Source: Pascua guehoae (taxonomy: Eukaryota > Basidiomycota > Tremellomycetes > Trichosporonales > Trichosporonaceae). Taken from it: 64,000 nt of DNA. The stretch lies in assembly GCA_001600415.1 (NCBI GenBank), contig BCJX01000014.1, positions 124,001-188,000 on the forward strand, written 5' to 3'. The position numbers and the translations under genes were made by a program. Below, one piece after another: positions 42,117 through 53,594 of the stretch (position 1 is the stretch's first letter; every line of letters starts with the position of its first letter). The notes under the pieces were generated by a model that saw only the letters and a list, made by a program, of their open reading frames with translations, was not told the origin of the DNA and made no database searches.

Positions 42117-44982
42117 ATGTTCTCGGCCGTCGACATTCCCTCGGCAGTCTCCGCCGCCATGCCGACTGCGGCCGTCCCGATCCCGACGCCCACGCGCCCG
42201 ACCCCGATCCCGCGCCGGTCGGCGCGCGACATGCGCGATGTATCGGCGTCCATCTCGTCGTCGCCGGGCAGCACCGGCTTGGGCCTCGCGGCTCCGGGGC
42301 CGAGTGGTCGGCGTGTGGCGTCGTCTGTGCCGGCGCCGCAGCACATTCACATTCCGGGGCGCGCACGGAGCGTGTCGCGCGTGAGCGCCCTCTCGTCGAG
42401 TCCGACGAGCACGCCCTTCTGCCTCGTCGACGACGAGCAGGGTGCGCCCAGTCTGGCGGCGTTGAGTACACCCGGCCCGCCGTCGCCGGGTGCCAAGGCA
42501 AGACCGAATGCGAACGGCGCGGCGAACGGGGGACCCAAGGCAACCAAGGCAAACGGGACAACACCCTCGCCGCCCCTCGTCTCGAAGCGCGCGTCCCCGC
42601 CCTCCCCCACCTCCCCCCTTCCCCCAGCCGCCTCGCCCCCGTCCCCGACCAGCACGAAGCGTCCGCAGGCCCGGCGCATGTCCAAAAAGGACCACAAGCC
42701 ATGGATGCGCATCTTTGACCTCGACACGATGCTCGGCGCACTCGACCCCAACCGCCTCGCGACCGCCAGCGCGCCCGACCCCATCCGCACCGTCGTATTC
42801 GGCGCAGAGACCGACGCAGGCCTCGCGGTATGCCGCGCACTCCTCGCCGCAAAGCGCTATGCGCTCGTCGCCCTCATGGTCGACGACACCACCCCGGCCA
42901 CCGAAGAACTCCGCGAACAGGGCGTCAAGATTGTACAGGTCGACATGGATAATCCGGCCAGTTATGTCAGGGAGCTCGTCGGCGCAAAGGCCGTCTATTT
43001 GTCTACCAATGGTGAGTGTGCGCCGCCGGTGTGGCGCCGGATTAGGGCAGGACAACAGTCGTATGGTCGTGGGGGCTGTCGGTATGGCCGTGAGGACTGG
43101 CGGTATGGCGACGGTGATGGCGAGAGCAGGCGCAAGCGGGGAGTGTCTGCGGGTGGTAGAGAGGCCCCCAAGTGCCATCGCCATGGCTGTGGCCGCGCGC
43201 AATGGCGGAATCACCGCGCACAAGCAGCACGAGCCTGTCTGAGCCTCGGACACCAGGCTTGTGAGACTAGGCCCAGCTCTCGAACAAGTTGCGGGGTGCA
43301 AGTCGACTCTCTCCGCTTGGAGGCAGGATACATTCTTCGCACACAACATGCTTGCGCAAGTGAAAAGCAGATGTTGCGTTGCCTTGTGCTCGTCTACAAG
43401 TTCTCCACAGTGTACCCTTGCAGCTTGTCTTGCTCCCTAACCTGCAAGCTCTTCCTTGCCTCCCAGCTGGCCTCTCCGCTGTCCTTACCTCTCTTTAAAA
43501 GAATCCCCCATCCTCAGCTCGACTCTCCCACCTCTTGCACCCCCTCTCCCTCTCCCCACTTATCCCCGCTAACTCCCACCAGTCCTCGCCCTCCACGCCA
43601 TTCTCCAACACCAGCCCGAGCCCCAACGCACCGAGATCGCCCGCCGCGCCGACCGCTGCCAGCTCGCAAAGGCCGCCAACGCGTGCATGCGCGCAAAGGT
43701 CGCACACCTCGTCTTCCGCGTAAACTCGTGCGGGCACGAGATTGTCGACAATGTGCTCGGCAAAAACTCGCAGTCGCAGTTTGTCGTCAAGGATAATGAA
43801 GGTGGGTGTTGTTTGGGCTGGCGGGAGTGGTAGGCCGCGAAGGTTGTGGCGGCGGTGCGCATTCATTGTGCTCCGAGCTCGACTGGGCATGGGTCTGTAT
43901 TGCCTGCATTCAGGCCTGTATCACTCCTATCTCGGCATCGCTGGTGGGCTCGAACTAGCTGGACCTCTTGCCCTGGACGCTATCTGCCTCTCCAACCTTC
44001 CACAACGTCCCCTCCTGGCCCCTTTACCAACACGTCCCTTGCACCACCCTCAGCGACGTGCTAACCTCGCAGCACCAGAAGACCTCACAAACCTCGGTAT
44101 CCCGGTCACGATCCTCCACACGACCGTTCCGTACGACCGCATGGAAGAGTGGATCGAGGAGCGCCCCGACGGCCTCGTCCTCAACGTCCCCGTGCCAGAG
44201 AACACCAAGCTGCCCATGTTTGCCATTGAGCAGACGGGCGAATATGTCCTCGCCGCGTTGCGGAACCCGAAGAAATGGGTCGGTGAGTGTGGCTGAGCAA
44301 GGAATAGAATCGAGGGCGTGACCGGCGATGCGGTGGTTGCTGGGTATGGAGCCAATGCGGGCGGCGCAATCGTCACCGCTTCAAGGATGCGTGCCAATCC
44401 GACGACGTGAACGCCATGTCCTCCAAATTGACTGTCCTATCCCCAACACAAGCACAGCCATACTAACTCTCCAGGCAAGGAAATGTACGCCGTCGCAGAA
44501 GTCTCCACGGCAATCGACCTCGCCAAACGCCTCAGCACGTATATCAAGCGCCCCGTGCGAGTGTCGACAATGACCCGGGAAGAGTTCAACTCGATCGAGG
44601 TGCACGAAAAGCTTGCGTGCAAGTGGAAGGCGTGGTCGTTACTCGTGGGAAAGTGAGTGGATAGAGTTGGGCCCGGGTAGGCTGCAGGCAGAGCGAGGGG
44701 CCGAACATGTGCAGGGGAATAGCGTTTTGGAAACTGCGTCGTGCCATTTGCGATGACCCCAACCTGCGCCAGTGGTAATCCCCACCCTGCGCCAGTGGTA
44801 TCCCCCCCNTCNACCCCCCCCCCCCCCCCCNAAGGCAACGTATTCAGCACTGACACCCCAGCACCTACGACTTTGACGCCCTCACAAAGGAGACCAAGCA
44901 GGACGTGCAGAACGAGTGGTCCCTGCGCGAGTGGGCCCAACAACAGCAGAATCTCCTGCAGCGCCTCAAGCGTCTGTCCTAG
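42117..44982 (+). CDS. NmrA-like Rossmann-fold protein
   Basis: Five exons (42117-43011, 43583-43801, 44073-44282, 44475-44652, 44862-44982) give 540 residues. The first ~200 residues are Pro/Ser/Ala-rich and probably disordered. From IRTVVFGAETDAGLAVCRAL (about residue 220) a dinucleotide-binding fold follows with VKIVQVDMDNPASYVREL and KAVYLSTN, later DLTNLGIPVTILHTTVPYD, a substrate-side region (EQTGEYVLAALRNPKKW) and EVSTAIDLAKRLSTYIKRPV, which are typical of NmrA/HSCARG-type sensors. The nucleotide loop reads GAETDAG, lacking the middle Gly of GxxGxxG. The tail is a short charged helix (EWAQQQQNLLQRLKRL). NmrA proteins usually act as NAD(P)-state sensors that restrain transcription factors; the partner here is unknown. 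Intron 1 is 571 nt, and intron 4 contains a C tract with ambiguous bases. Confidence 0.8.
44809..44831. repeat. C tract with ambiguous bases in NmrA-like intron 4
   Basis: A coding-strand run of C broken by three N (44809, 44812 and 44831), ending 30 nt before the 3' splice site. It marks an unresolved homopolymer in the assembly. Confidence 0.85.
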
Positions 44983-45253
44983 CACAGCGTGCTGGGTAAA
45001 GACAAGAGCGGGCGCCTAAACATCCTCGACAGAGGATATGGCCATATATATTGCGTTTTCCGTGTTCAGTATCCGTAAAGGCTCGTCCGTGGCCTCTTTC
45101 GCTTTGATTTTGCATTCCTGGGATTTGTGCAGGCTAGTAATGATGTATTGTTGTTGTCATGTGCGAGAAGAGTCGACATTGACTAGAGTCTTGCCGACAC
45201 GTGGTTGTTCATGGGTACCCGGTACCAAGGACATGGCATCTAGACGACTACGA

Positions 45254-46226
45254 CTAGGCGAGGAACGCCTTGAGCTTTGCAGAGTCGAGAATGTCGTTCT
45301 CGACGAGCCGCGCAGTCTCCTTGCCCTGCGAGTTAGTCGAGCTCGGCAGTGAAGGAATCTGGGAATGTCCGCTGACCAAGCAGAGGCGGGCAAGAGCTCG
45401 ACTGTGCTGCCCCAATAACTGGTGTTGATCTCACTCACATTCTCGAGGCGCACAATGGTGGGCACATTGTGCACGTTCCAGTCGTTGCGTGCAGAATTGT
45501 CCTTTGCGCGCCACCTGGGTGTGAGCTGCAGTAGTGACCAAGTGTGCTGTGGGCTGGAGTCTGGATGGCAGTGCGGCAGGGCCTTGAGGATGCTGGCAAC
45601 TCTGCGTTTGCAAGCATGTCCCTCTTTCCCCGTCATGGTCATTGTGAGCCGTTGAGAGCCATGGTCATTGAGAGCCACGGTCGTTGAGATCCGTGATCTT
45701 TGCGAGCATGTCAGGCCTCTTCGCGGGCCAAGGTCATGTCCGCGAAGCCACCTGCAGCCTCTTGGCTTCGCTTGCCCTGCCCTTTGCATCGTCTGGCATA
45801 GCAGACCCGCGTGACCCGGCACCCCGACAGCCATCCCCAGCGACTGCGCCAGACCGTAAACCATACGTACTGATCGCGGGTCCCGACCCAGTAGATGATA
45901 CCCTCTGCCCGTCAGCCATCAGTCATCAGCCATCAATCATGAGCCCAGTCTATCACCGCGGACGCACTCGGCTTGTCCTCGCCGCCAAACGCCTTGTTGA
46001 CAACGTCCTCGACGGCGCGGCAGTCCTGCCCGTCAGCCACCTAAACACCGCAACAGCGTGGCGATACTCGGACTCGGACTCACGGGACACCACATGCGCC
46101 CGTCGACCACGTCCGAGTAGAAGATGAGGTACGTCTGCCCCTCGAGCGCGAGCTTGTGCGGGTACCTGCGCGTCAGGGCTCTGCAGTGTGTGGGGCGCAT
46201 ACGTACTTGGATTCAGAGAGGGGCAT
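45254..46226 (-). CDS. TXNDC17-like thioredoxin (DUF953 family)
   Basis: A small cytosolic thioredoxin-fold oxidoreductase, as in human TXNDC17/TRP14. Six exons (46207-46226, 46084-46165, 45968-46025, 45871-45904, 45439-45514, 45254-45325) give 113 residues, close to the 123 of the human protein. The redox motif CPDC occurs as GRMWCPDCRAVEDVV, split by an intron between the Pro and Asp. Strand GIIYWVGTRDQW, the WRAKDNSARNDWNV helix and the cis-Pro strand VPTIVRLEN follow, and the end reads LDSAKLKAFLA. It is tail-to-tail with the NmrA-like gene, 271 bp apart. High confidence in family; the physiological substrate is not known from sequence. Confidence 0.9.
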
Positions 46227-47332
46227 TGTGAAGGTGTGTTGCGGCAGAGTAGAGTAGAGTAGTTGTGAGTAGTGACAAAGCCAAACAAGGTCCTCTGCGG
46301 GGTTCATTTTCAGTCGCCAGGTGGTGGTGGTGGCCATGACGTGCCCCAGCCGGCCCGGGACCTGATTCCCAGGCACACGGTGAGTGTGGGGACCCCAAAT
46401 TGTCAATCGACCGCATGTTTTGACTTTGACTTGGCAGTGCCAAGAAGAATGGATACAGCTGGGCCCCAGCGTCGTCTCTGACGATACGATGCACGACGCT
46501 GCCTTGACCCCCGCAGTTATTTATGGTTTTGCTTCTGTTGCTGTAGGTTCGTGTGGGCAATGGTTGGTTCTGTGCGTAAAGCTAACAACTCATGCCCGTG
46601 CAGGGATGCAGGATGCACGACGGCCATGTGGGCCCATGGCCGAAGAGTGGACTCATGCCCGACTTGCGACTCCACCTGGTCCATGTCAGTAAGACGCTGG
46701 TTCTTGCTTGTGCTATTCTATTCCCAAATACCCTTGTTGCCGTACTGTACTGTACCGTCCGATCCAGCCCAAGCCTCTAGCTCGTCTCTGGTACTGTGAC
46801 TGTGCTCTAGTCCCGGCCTCTTCGCCTCCGAGCAGCACATGGTGCATGGCACTGGCGCCCACGCTCGCGCTGGCACGAGCACATGAATAGCTGCTCACAA
46901 GACCACTGTGCCAAAACGCCAGCCCCCCGCAATCCGCAATCGGCTGCGACGAGACACGGCGCCACGCCCCAATTGCACTAGCGGTCGTTGCCGACGAGCC
47001 GACCGCACCATACCCTACGCCGGCATATTATCGGTACGCCATACGCCATTCCGCACAGTTAATAGACAGAGACACCGACACAGACACGAGCACATGGGCC
47101 TGCCCGAGTAAGACGGCAGTACGGCAGACACCAGACACGGTCGATACGCGTGGTGCCGTCTAGTCTGTGCAGAAGTGAATCAATTACTACTCTACTCTGC
47201 ACGGGCCGCTGCACGCCTCTGCCCACAATCGTACACGAGGGGGACCGAGGGGAGAGTACTAAAGGAGGCGCCCAGTTTCAGCGGTACCGTCCTTGGAGTT
47301 GCCCATTGCATCGCATATCGTCGCCGCCCACC
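46227..47332. promoter_or_regulatory. Divergent region between TXNDC17-like and AAAP genes
   Basis: About 1.1 kb holding both promoters. A GTGGTGGTGG run (46319-46334) and several GGCCATG/CATGGCC words are visible. No gene was recognised. Confidence 0.45.
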
Positions 47333-49429
47333 ATGGAAAGCAAGACTGGAGCAGATACCGAGCTGGTTGTGCGGCACGACGCCGACGTCGTGTTCGCCGA
47401 GGACGCGAGTGAGGACCGTGAGTATCCGTCGCTGCAGCGCAGAGTGCTGCTCTGCGTTGAGGTGCTGCACCCCTCGAGGCTTGTGCGCCTGTACCCGCAC
47501 CCGCGCCACTTGTCCCCCCCCCCCCCAACCCAACCGTTACGCGCTTCGCCGCACGACATATTGACCCCCCAGCGACGATGAACAAGCAGCCGCTCGAGGT
47601 GTACATGTACTATGCGGCGATTGAACGCGCGCGCGAAGCGGCCGACCCGCGCCCGATCCCCGACGCGCCGTGGACGGTCGTGTGGAAGAAGGTGACGGGG
47701 CGACGGGATCGGATCGCGTACCCGCCCCAAGCGCGGGTGGCGAGTAGTAGCACGAGTTCGGGGGACGAGAAGTCGGGCGGGCGGTGGGGCCTGGGTCTGG
47801 GGTTGGGCATGGGTCTGCGCCGAAGACTGGGTGTGAGCGACTCGGGTGGGAAGGAGTCTACGGCGTCTTCGGGGTCTTCGAGGTCTAGGCCTGGGTCTGG
47901 GGACGCGGCGTCGCCGTCCGACGGGGCCGAGCTGGACGAAAAGCTCGCAGTCGTGACGCACAGTGACAGCAAGCACGACGACGACGGGATCACATTCGAG
48001 GTCACGCCCGAAGAGCGCGAGAGCGCCTACCGCCTCCTGCGCGTGGCCAGCTGGCAGGTCGTCTTCTTCCTCATCATGACCGACGTGCTCGGGTGGTACA
48101 CTGCGCCCATGGCGTTTGCGCAGCTCGGCTACGGCCCCGGCGTGCTCGTGTACACGTGCTTTTTCTTGCTGGCATTCGGCAGCGGCCAGATTCTCTGGCG
48201 CATGTACCTCACCCTCGACAGCGAGCGGTATCCTGTCAAGTGCTATGCCGACCTCGGCGAGCGAACCTACGGCCCGGTCGCCAAACATGCCGTCACGGTC
48301 CTCCAGAGCGTCCAGTTGCTCTTCAACACGGCCATGCTCATCGTCATGGACGGCATGGGCCTCAGCCAGATTATCGACTACAAGGCGTGCTCGCTCGCTC
48401 TCTGTCTCGGCTTTGCAGCCCTCTGCTGCATCGGATCGCAGATCAAGTCGCTCAGAAGCCTTGGGTGGTTGACCAATCTCAACCTGTGTATCAACACGAT
48501 TGTCTGCACGCTTACCATGATTGGCGTCGCCTTGTATGACCCCGTGGTGAGTAACGTGGTGCGGGCGTCTGGTTTGTCTCCCTGTCGTTGTCTGTCTGCG
48601 GTACTTGAAGGAGGGCCGGCATTGGTCATGTTGGCCCGCCTACACTTGCCAATGCAAGGCAATCGAGCCGCGAGCATGGTGCTGGCAATGCCAGGGCCCT
48701 ACTCACCACGCGATTCGGCATGCGTGTCTAGGCCGCTCGTTGCTTGGTCTCCATCCCGTGGCTCTATCTCTCCCTTTAAAAAGGGAGAGGCAACACATCG
48801 GCAACACGCCCACTCTTCCAAAACAACTGTCGCCTTGCCATCATGTCCCAACCTTCCTTTCATTCTATTGCCGCGGGCTGCTGTGCATCTGGCTCGTGTA
48901 ACACCGCCTCCAGTCTTGTGACGGCCAACTCTTATTCTACCACTATTGCCGAGCCCGGGGTTGGACGCACACCAAGCCCCCCTCCATTCTTGGATCCTGT
49001 GCTTTCCCAAAGCCCAACTCCACCATCCGTTCTTTCTCACACGTACCACAGCCCACTCATATTCCCATTAAAACCCCTCCCTACGTTCCCCCCTACCACT
49101 CCCACAACACCATCTCCCGCCCAAAGCTAACACCTACCCCAGCCCTCACAATCCGGCCACGCCGACCTCTCCGAACCCATCATCCGCTCCGGATGGGTGC
49201 CCTCGTACACGCTCGGATGGTACCAGCAGATGAGCGGCATGCAGCTCGCCGTGTTCGCCTACGGCGGCGCCATGATCTTTACAGAGTTCATGGCCGAGAT
49301 GCGCCGCCCGCGCGACTTTTGGAAGTCTGCGCTGCTCGCACAGGGCATGTGTTGGTTGTTTTACATGGTCTTTGGGATTTTCGTCTACAGCTTGTGAGTT
49401 GTTCGTCTGTTGGGGGGGGGGGGGGGGGT

Positions 49430-49461
<32 letters not shown>

Positions 49462-50923
49462 CTGTGGTGTGCTGGAGAGACGTGTCGTGGTGGATTCTGT
49501 CCGTTTGGACTGCCGTGGCAGCGACTCTGTCCCTGCGCTGTAATTGTGCTGGGCTCAGTTGCGTGACCTCGCACTGCAGCGGCCTGGGCTCTGACTGGGC
49601 ATTGGGAATCGATGCGCTGCCAGTAGACTCCGTCCAAAAGCCCTCCTATGAGAACGGACACACCAGACCTCCTGTTCCAATGACACGATCGTGCATGCTG
49701 ACACTCTCAGCCAGGGCGTGAGTCACCTCTCGAGCATTGCTTGCTCAAAGAGGCCCGCCATGTGACAAGCCTGCTCACGTATAGCAATACTCGAATATCC
49801 TCCCCACGGTAAACATCGCCAGCCGTCTATTCCAGGGCTTGACAAATATCTTGGGTACGTTGGCAAGCGCGGGGTCGTTTGTGGGTCGTTTGTGGGCATC
49901 AAGCTGTTGGCAAGTTGTCCAGTGTCGCTGCGGCCAGTATTGCTTGAATCAGCGCTCTGCCTGCCGTGCACTTGCGGCGAGCGCCACTTGGGACAGTGTC
50001 CTGGGGCCATTGTTCTGGGCTCATTGCATGTGGGCCAGTTTAGCTTCCAGCAGACTGTGGGACAGGCGTCACTGCGCTGAATCATGCCTCTTGCCCAGTG
50101 TCACAGCTGCCCACCCCCCATGGCCCACTTCAACCCCCCCCCCCCCCCCGCAGGCCTCATCTGCGTCTGCATCATTGCCATCCTCTACGCCAACATTGGC
50201 TGCAAGGTAATCTACCGCAACATTCTCCGCGGCTACTTCCACGCGCCCTCACTGTCCACACCCAAGGCGAGCCCCATCTGGCTGCTGCTCACCGTCGTCT
50301 ACTGGGCCGTCGCGTGGGCGCTGGGCTCGGCCATTCCCAATGTCCAAGACCTCAACACGGTCGTGGGCGCCGTGTGCATCATGTCGTTTACCATGAGCTG
50401 CCCGCCGTTTTTCCTCCTGGGCCACTGGGTCCAGCTCGACGCGTGCAAGGGCGACAATCCCTGGGAGCCCGGCATGGAGCCGCTGTCGAACCGTGTCGAT
50501 AGTTGGAAAGAGTGGTCGCGCTGGAAGAGGGGGTTTAGGCCGTATTGGTATCTCAAGCTTGGCCTGGTGAGTGTGGTAGGGGTGGGCCCGGGTGAACGAC
50601 GAGGTGAAACGGGTTGGGGACGTTGGCGAGCCCATGGAAGAAGGGAGTGAAAAGTGGGAACCAGAGACAGATTGGTGAACAATACGACTCCACAGCGGTA
50701 GACGTCCAATCTCGTCTCCTGCAAGGTGCAACGTCAAGCACAACAGAACGTACCACGGCCCACACCACCCCCAGCTCGACTAACCGCACAGATCATCTAC
50801 GTCCTCGGCGCCCTGACCATCAGCGGCCTGGGCGTCTACGCCGGCGTCGTCTCGTTCAAGCACTCGTTCGACACGGGCTTTACGATTGCATACTCGTGCC
50901 GCGCGCCCGGACAGCCGCAATAG
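47333..50923 (+). CDS. AAAP-family amino-acid transporter
   Basis: A polytopic transporter (PF01490 family) for import or vacuolar exchange of amino acids. Seven exons (47333-47408, 47573-48546, 49143-49393, 49711-49717, 49785-49854, 50154-50566, 50792-50923) give 640 residues. A ~210-residue hydrophilic N-terminus precedes about 10-11 membrane helices, beginning with WQVVFFLIMTDVLGWYTAPM and including AAALCCIGSQIKS-like loops, MCWLFYMVFGIFVYS, GLICVCIIAILYANIGCKVI and YVLGALTISGLGVYAGVVSF. The first intron uses the donor inside GACGCGAGTGAG; the second GTGAG would put a stop in frame. A 7-nt exon CCAGGGC restores the family's QGQY motif between helices (YSFQGQYSNILP). Long C and G runs occupy several introns. 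Close to the GPFSVPW-type fungal AAAP group by memory; substrate not assignable. Confidence 0.9.
49410..49462. repeat. Poly-G tract in AAAP intron
   Basis: Over 45 G with few T interruptions, starting 16 nt after the donor of the intron upstream of the 7-nt exon. Likely to be length-variable and error-prone; it could form G-quadruplex in the transcript. Confidence 0.9.
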
Positions 50924-51596
50924 TGGGCCCTAACCGGCTGTGGTTGCTCACGCCACAACCGACGCTACGCCGCTTGCCTTCCAAACACACTTCACACTTC
51001 AACACTCGTTTTTTTTTTTTTCCTTTCGTTCCCATTACCTGTGGTATCCACACTCGCTTTTTTTCTTTTCGTTCCCAATACCCTTGGTATCCACACTCGC
51101 TTGTCTTGGTATTTGTCTGGGTTGTACACCGTTCCTTTCGTACCTGGTACCGTACATCTTTGGGTTAATGTAAGAATAATCACTGGGTATAGATGTGGTG
51201 GTGCTTGAGGGATGTCGCGGACGTCGTCTCGAAACCAAGTGGATTGTCTGGAAACCCAGTCATGCCAGTCTCGATGGTGCTCGAGCACACGGGGGCGTCT
51301 CACCCGACTCGTCAGAGATAGTAACCGGTGGCGGTGGCCGTCGGCCCCATTTCCACCTTTGTCGTTCTCTGTTCTCGGCTGACGCATGCAACCTCGCACT
51401 CGCCACTGACAAAGCTCAAGCTACAGCACACATGTCCGACCAGCGGCGCAGGCCAAACCTGCGTCATGGCCCACTGCAACGCCAGTCCAAACTGCACAGT
51501 CCATCTCCATCTATCTATGCAGCTCGACGCCACGATTTTCTCGCGACGCGTCCGCCTTTCCGTCCTTCACGCTTTTGCCCACACCCGCGCGCCCGC
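50924..51596. other. Convergent 3' regions of AAAP and HADH genes
   Basis: Between two stop codons. Contains a duplicated CGTTCCCATTACC/CGTTCCCAATACC plus GGTATCCACACTCGCTT motif (51028-51105) and a T11 tract (51009-51021). No gene. Confidence 0.6.
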
Positions 51597-53594
51597 CTAC
51601 TTCTTCTGCGAGTAGTCGTAGATGCCCTTGCCGCTCTTGCGGCCCATGTGGCCCTGGGCAACAAGGTCGCCGAGCATCTTGGTGGGCTCGACGAGCTCTT
51701 CGGAAATGAGGCCGAGCTTTGCCTTTTCGACCCAGCCCTCGGCAATGTAGTGCGTCGTGTCGAGGCCGACAAAGTCGAGCAGCTCGAAGGGCTGTGTGTG
51801 TTAGTTGTTCTCTGTGTTTTGGGTTTCGGATTGGGCGAGTTGCGACTTTGACTTTGACTTACACCCATGGCTGTGGACGTCAGTATTGAACAGGCAGCAG
51901 GAGAGGACGGAGATGAGTGCAAGGGGGGTTTATTTGTACTCACGGTAGCCGGCACCGAGCTTCATGGCCGTGTCAATGTCCTCGGGGGTCGCGTCGCCGC
52001 GCTCAACCATGCGGACCGCCTCCACTGCGCGTGTTAGCAACCGAGTACACTGGTCAGGCACCGCCTCCGGGTCTGCGGTGCGCTGGCTCACTCATGTAGG
52101 GGACGAGAAGACGGTTGACGATAAAGCTGGATTGTCAGCCACAGCAGCGAGGTTTTGGGCATGGTACACACCCAGGCGTGTCCTTGCACGTCACGGGGGC
52201 CTTTTGCATCTTGAGTGCCATCTCGCGGAGGGCGTTGAACGTCTCGTCCGACGTCTGGGCGGTGCGGATAATCTCGACGAGCTTCATCTGGGGCACGGCT
52301 GCGGGTTAGTCGCGGTGGTTGCGCTCGGCCAGGCGTGCTCGGTGCAGGCGTGGCCGACAGATGTGCTTGAGTTTACGCACGGTTGAAGAAGTGGAGGCCG
52401 GCAAAGCTAGATTGTTAGCCATGTCCACTCCACACAGGAGTGGGTAGACGTCGACGTCGACCCAAACCCCGACTAGGACGTACTTTGGCTGGCGGGCGTC
52501 CGAGCACGCCTCGGCAATGTCAGTGATGGCGAGCGACGACGTGTTGGAGGCAAAGATGGCCGAGGGCCTGGTGTCAGCGCGAGCTCGCGGTTGGGCGTCG
52601 GTGTATCCTGCCGTGCAGTGCCGCAGTGGACAGTGGTGGATCCGTTGCTGCCATGTTACACTACAGGGGAGGCATGCTCACTTGGCCTTGGTGTCGAGGA
52701 AGCCAAACAGGTCGCGCTTGACCTTGAGGTTTTCAATAATGGCCTCGACGACGAGGTCGCTGTCCGCGACCGCCTTGGCGCTGCAGTGTGAGTAACCCAA
52801 CCTCTCTACCGATACTGGGATGCCGGGATGCCGATCACGCCCATCCCGCCGCGGCATCGCATTCCAGAAAACACAAATACGTACGGGTCAGTCGTCGTCT
52901 CAATGTTGGCGAGGACCTTCTTGGTGAAACCCTCAATGTCGTCGGGCTGCTTCTTCTTGGCAATGCGCGCGAGCGACTTGGAGATGATGTTGATGCCGTT
53001 GCTGTGTGTCAGTCAATTGTCAACTCTGAGTGAGCGCGGACGGTGCCATCCTGCAGCTGTCTGGTGTGACAGCTCACAGCGGCCCGGCAGCGGGGTCACG
53101 GGTTACCTGCCCTCCAGACCCACAGCGGGCTCCTTTACACACAACCCCCCTCCCCCCCCTGTATAAAGCGGAACATGATCATCGTCCTGCAGCTGCCTGC
53201 TCCTGTGACAGCTCGCAGCTCGCAGCGACCTGGCAGCGGGGTCACCTTCCCTCAGACCCACACCGGGCTCCTGGCTCCTTTCCACCCGCTCCTGGCTCCT
53301 TTCCACCCGCTCCTGGCTCCTTTCCACCCGCGACGCCCCACCCGAACGGGCCCTGCACCCCGCGCCCAACGCCACTCACTCGAGCGCCTTGTCAGTCACA
53401 TCCGAGAGGACGACGCGGTATCCCGCCGCGGCGCCGACCTGCGCAATACCCGCGCCCATGAGACCGGCACCAAACACGGTAATGCTCTCGAGCTGGCGCG
53501 GCTGCGACGTCGACAGGTGGCGCGCGGCCGAGGCGAGCGCGGGCGCGGCGCGCAGAGACGACGCCAGGGGGCGCGAGGCGGCGAGGATCGACAT
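51597..53594 (-). CDS. 3-hydroxyacyl-CoA dehydrogenase, mitochondrial
   Basis: Oxidises L-3-hydroxyacyl-CoA with NAD+ in mitochondrial beta-oxidation of short and medium chains. Ten exons (53380-53594, 52885-53001, 52682-52780, 52484-52567, 52381-52406, 52172-52298, 52092-52126, 51944-52024, 51863-51870, 51597-51791) give 328 residues. The first ~35 residues (SILAASRPLASSLRAAPALA) are Arg/Ser/Ala-rich, a mitochondrial presequence. The NAD loop is ITVFGAGLMGAGIAQVGAA; the catalytic region has IFASNTSSLAITD and GLHFFNPVPQMKLVEIIRT; the C-terminal dimer domain has PGFIVNRLLVPYMMEAVRMV and GYPMGPFELLDFVGLDT. The PMG of that last motif is encoded by an 8-nt exon. The end YDYSQKK is normal for the family. 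The first intron (378 nt) contains tandem duplications. Confidence 0.95.
53010..53335. repeat. Duplicated blocks in HADH intron 1
   Basis: Two diverged ~90-bp copies share CTGCAGCTG, GGCAGCGGGGTCAC and CAGACCCACA (about 53047-53130 and 53182-53270). Adjacent to the second is a perfect 21-bp unit CTCCTGGCTCCTTTCCACCC plus G in three copies at 53268, 53289 and 53310. Confidence 0.85.
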
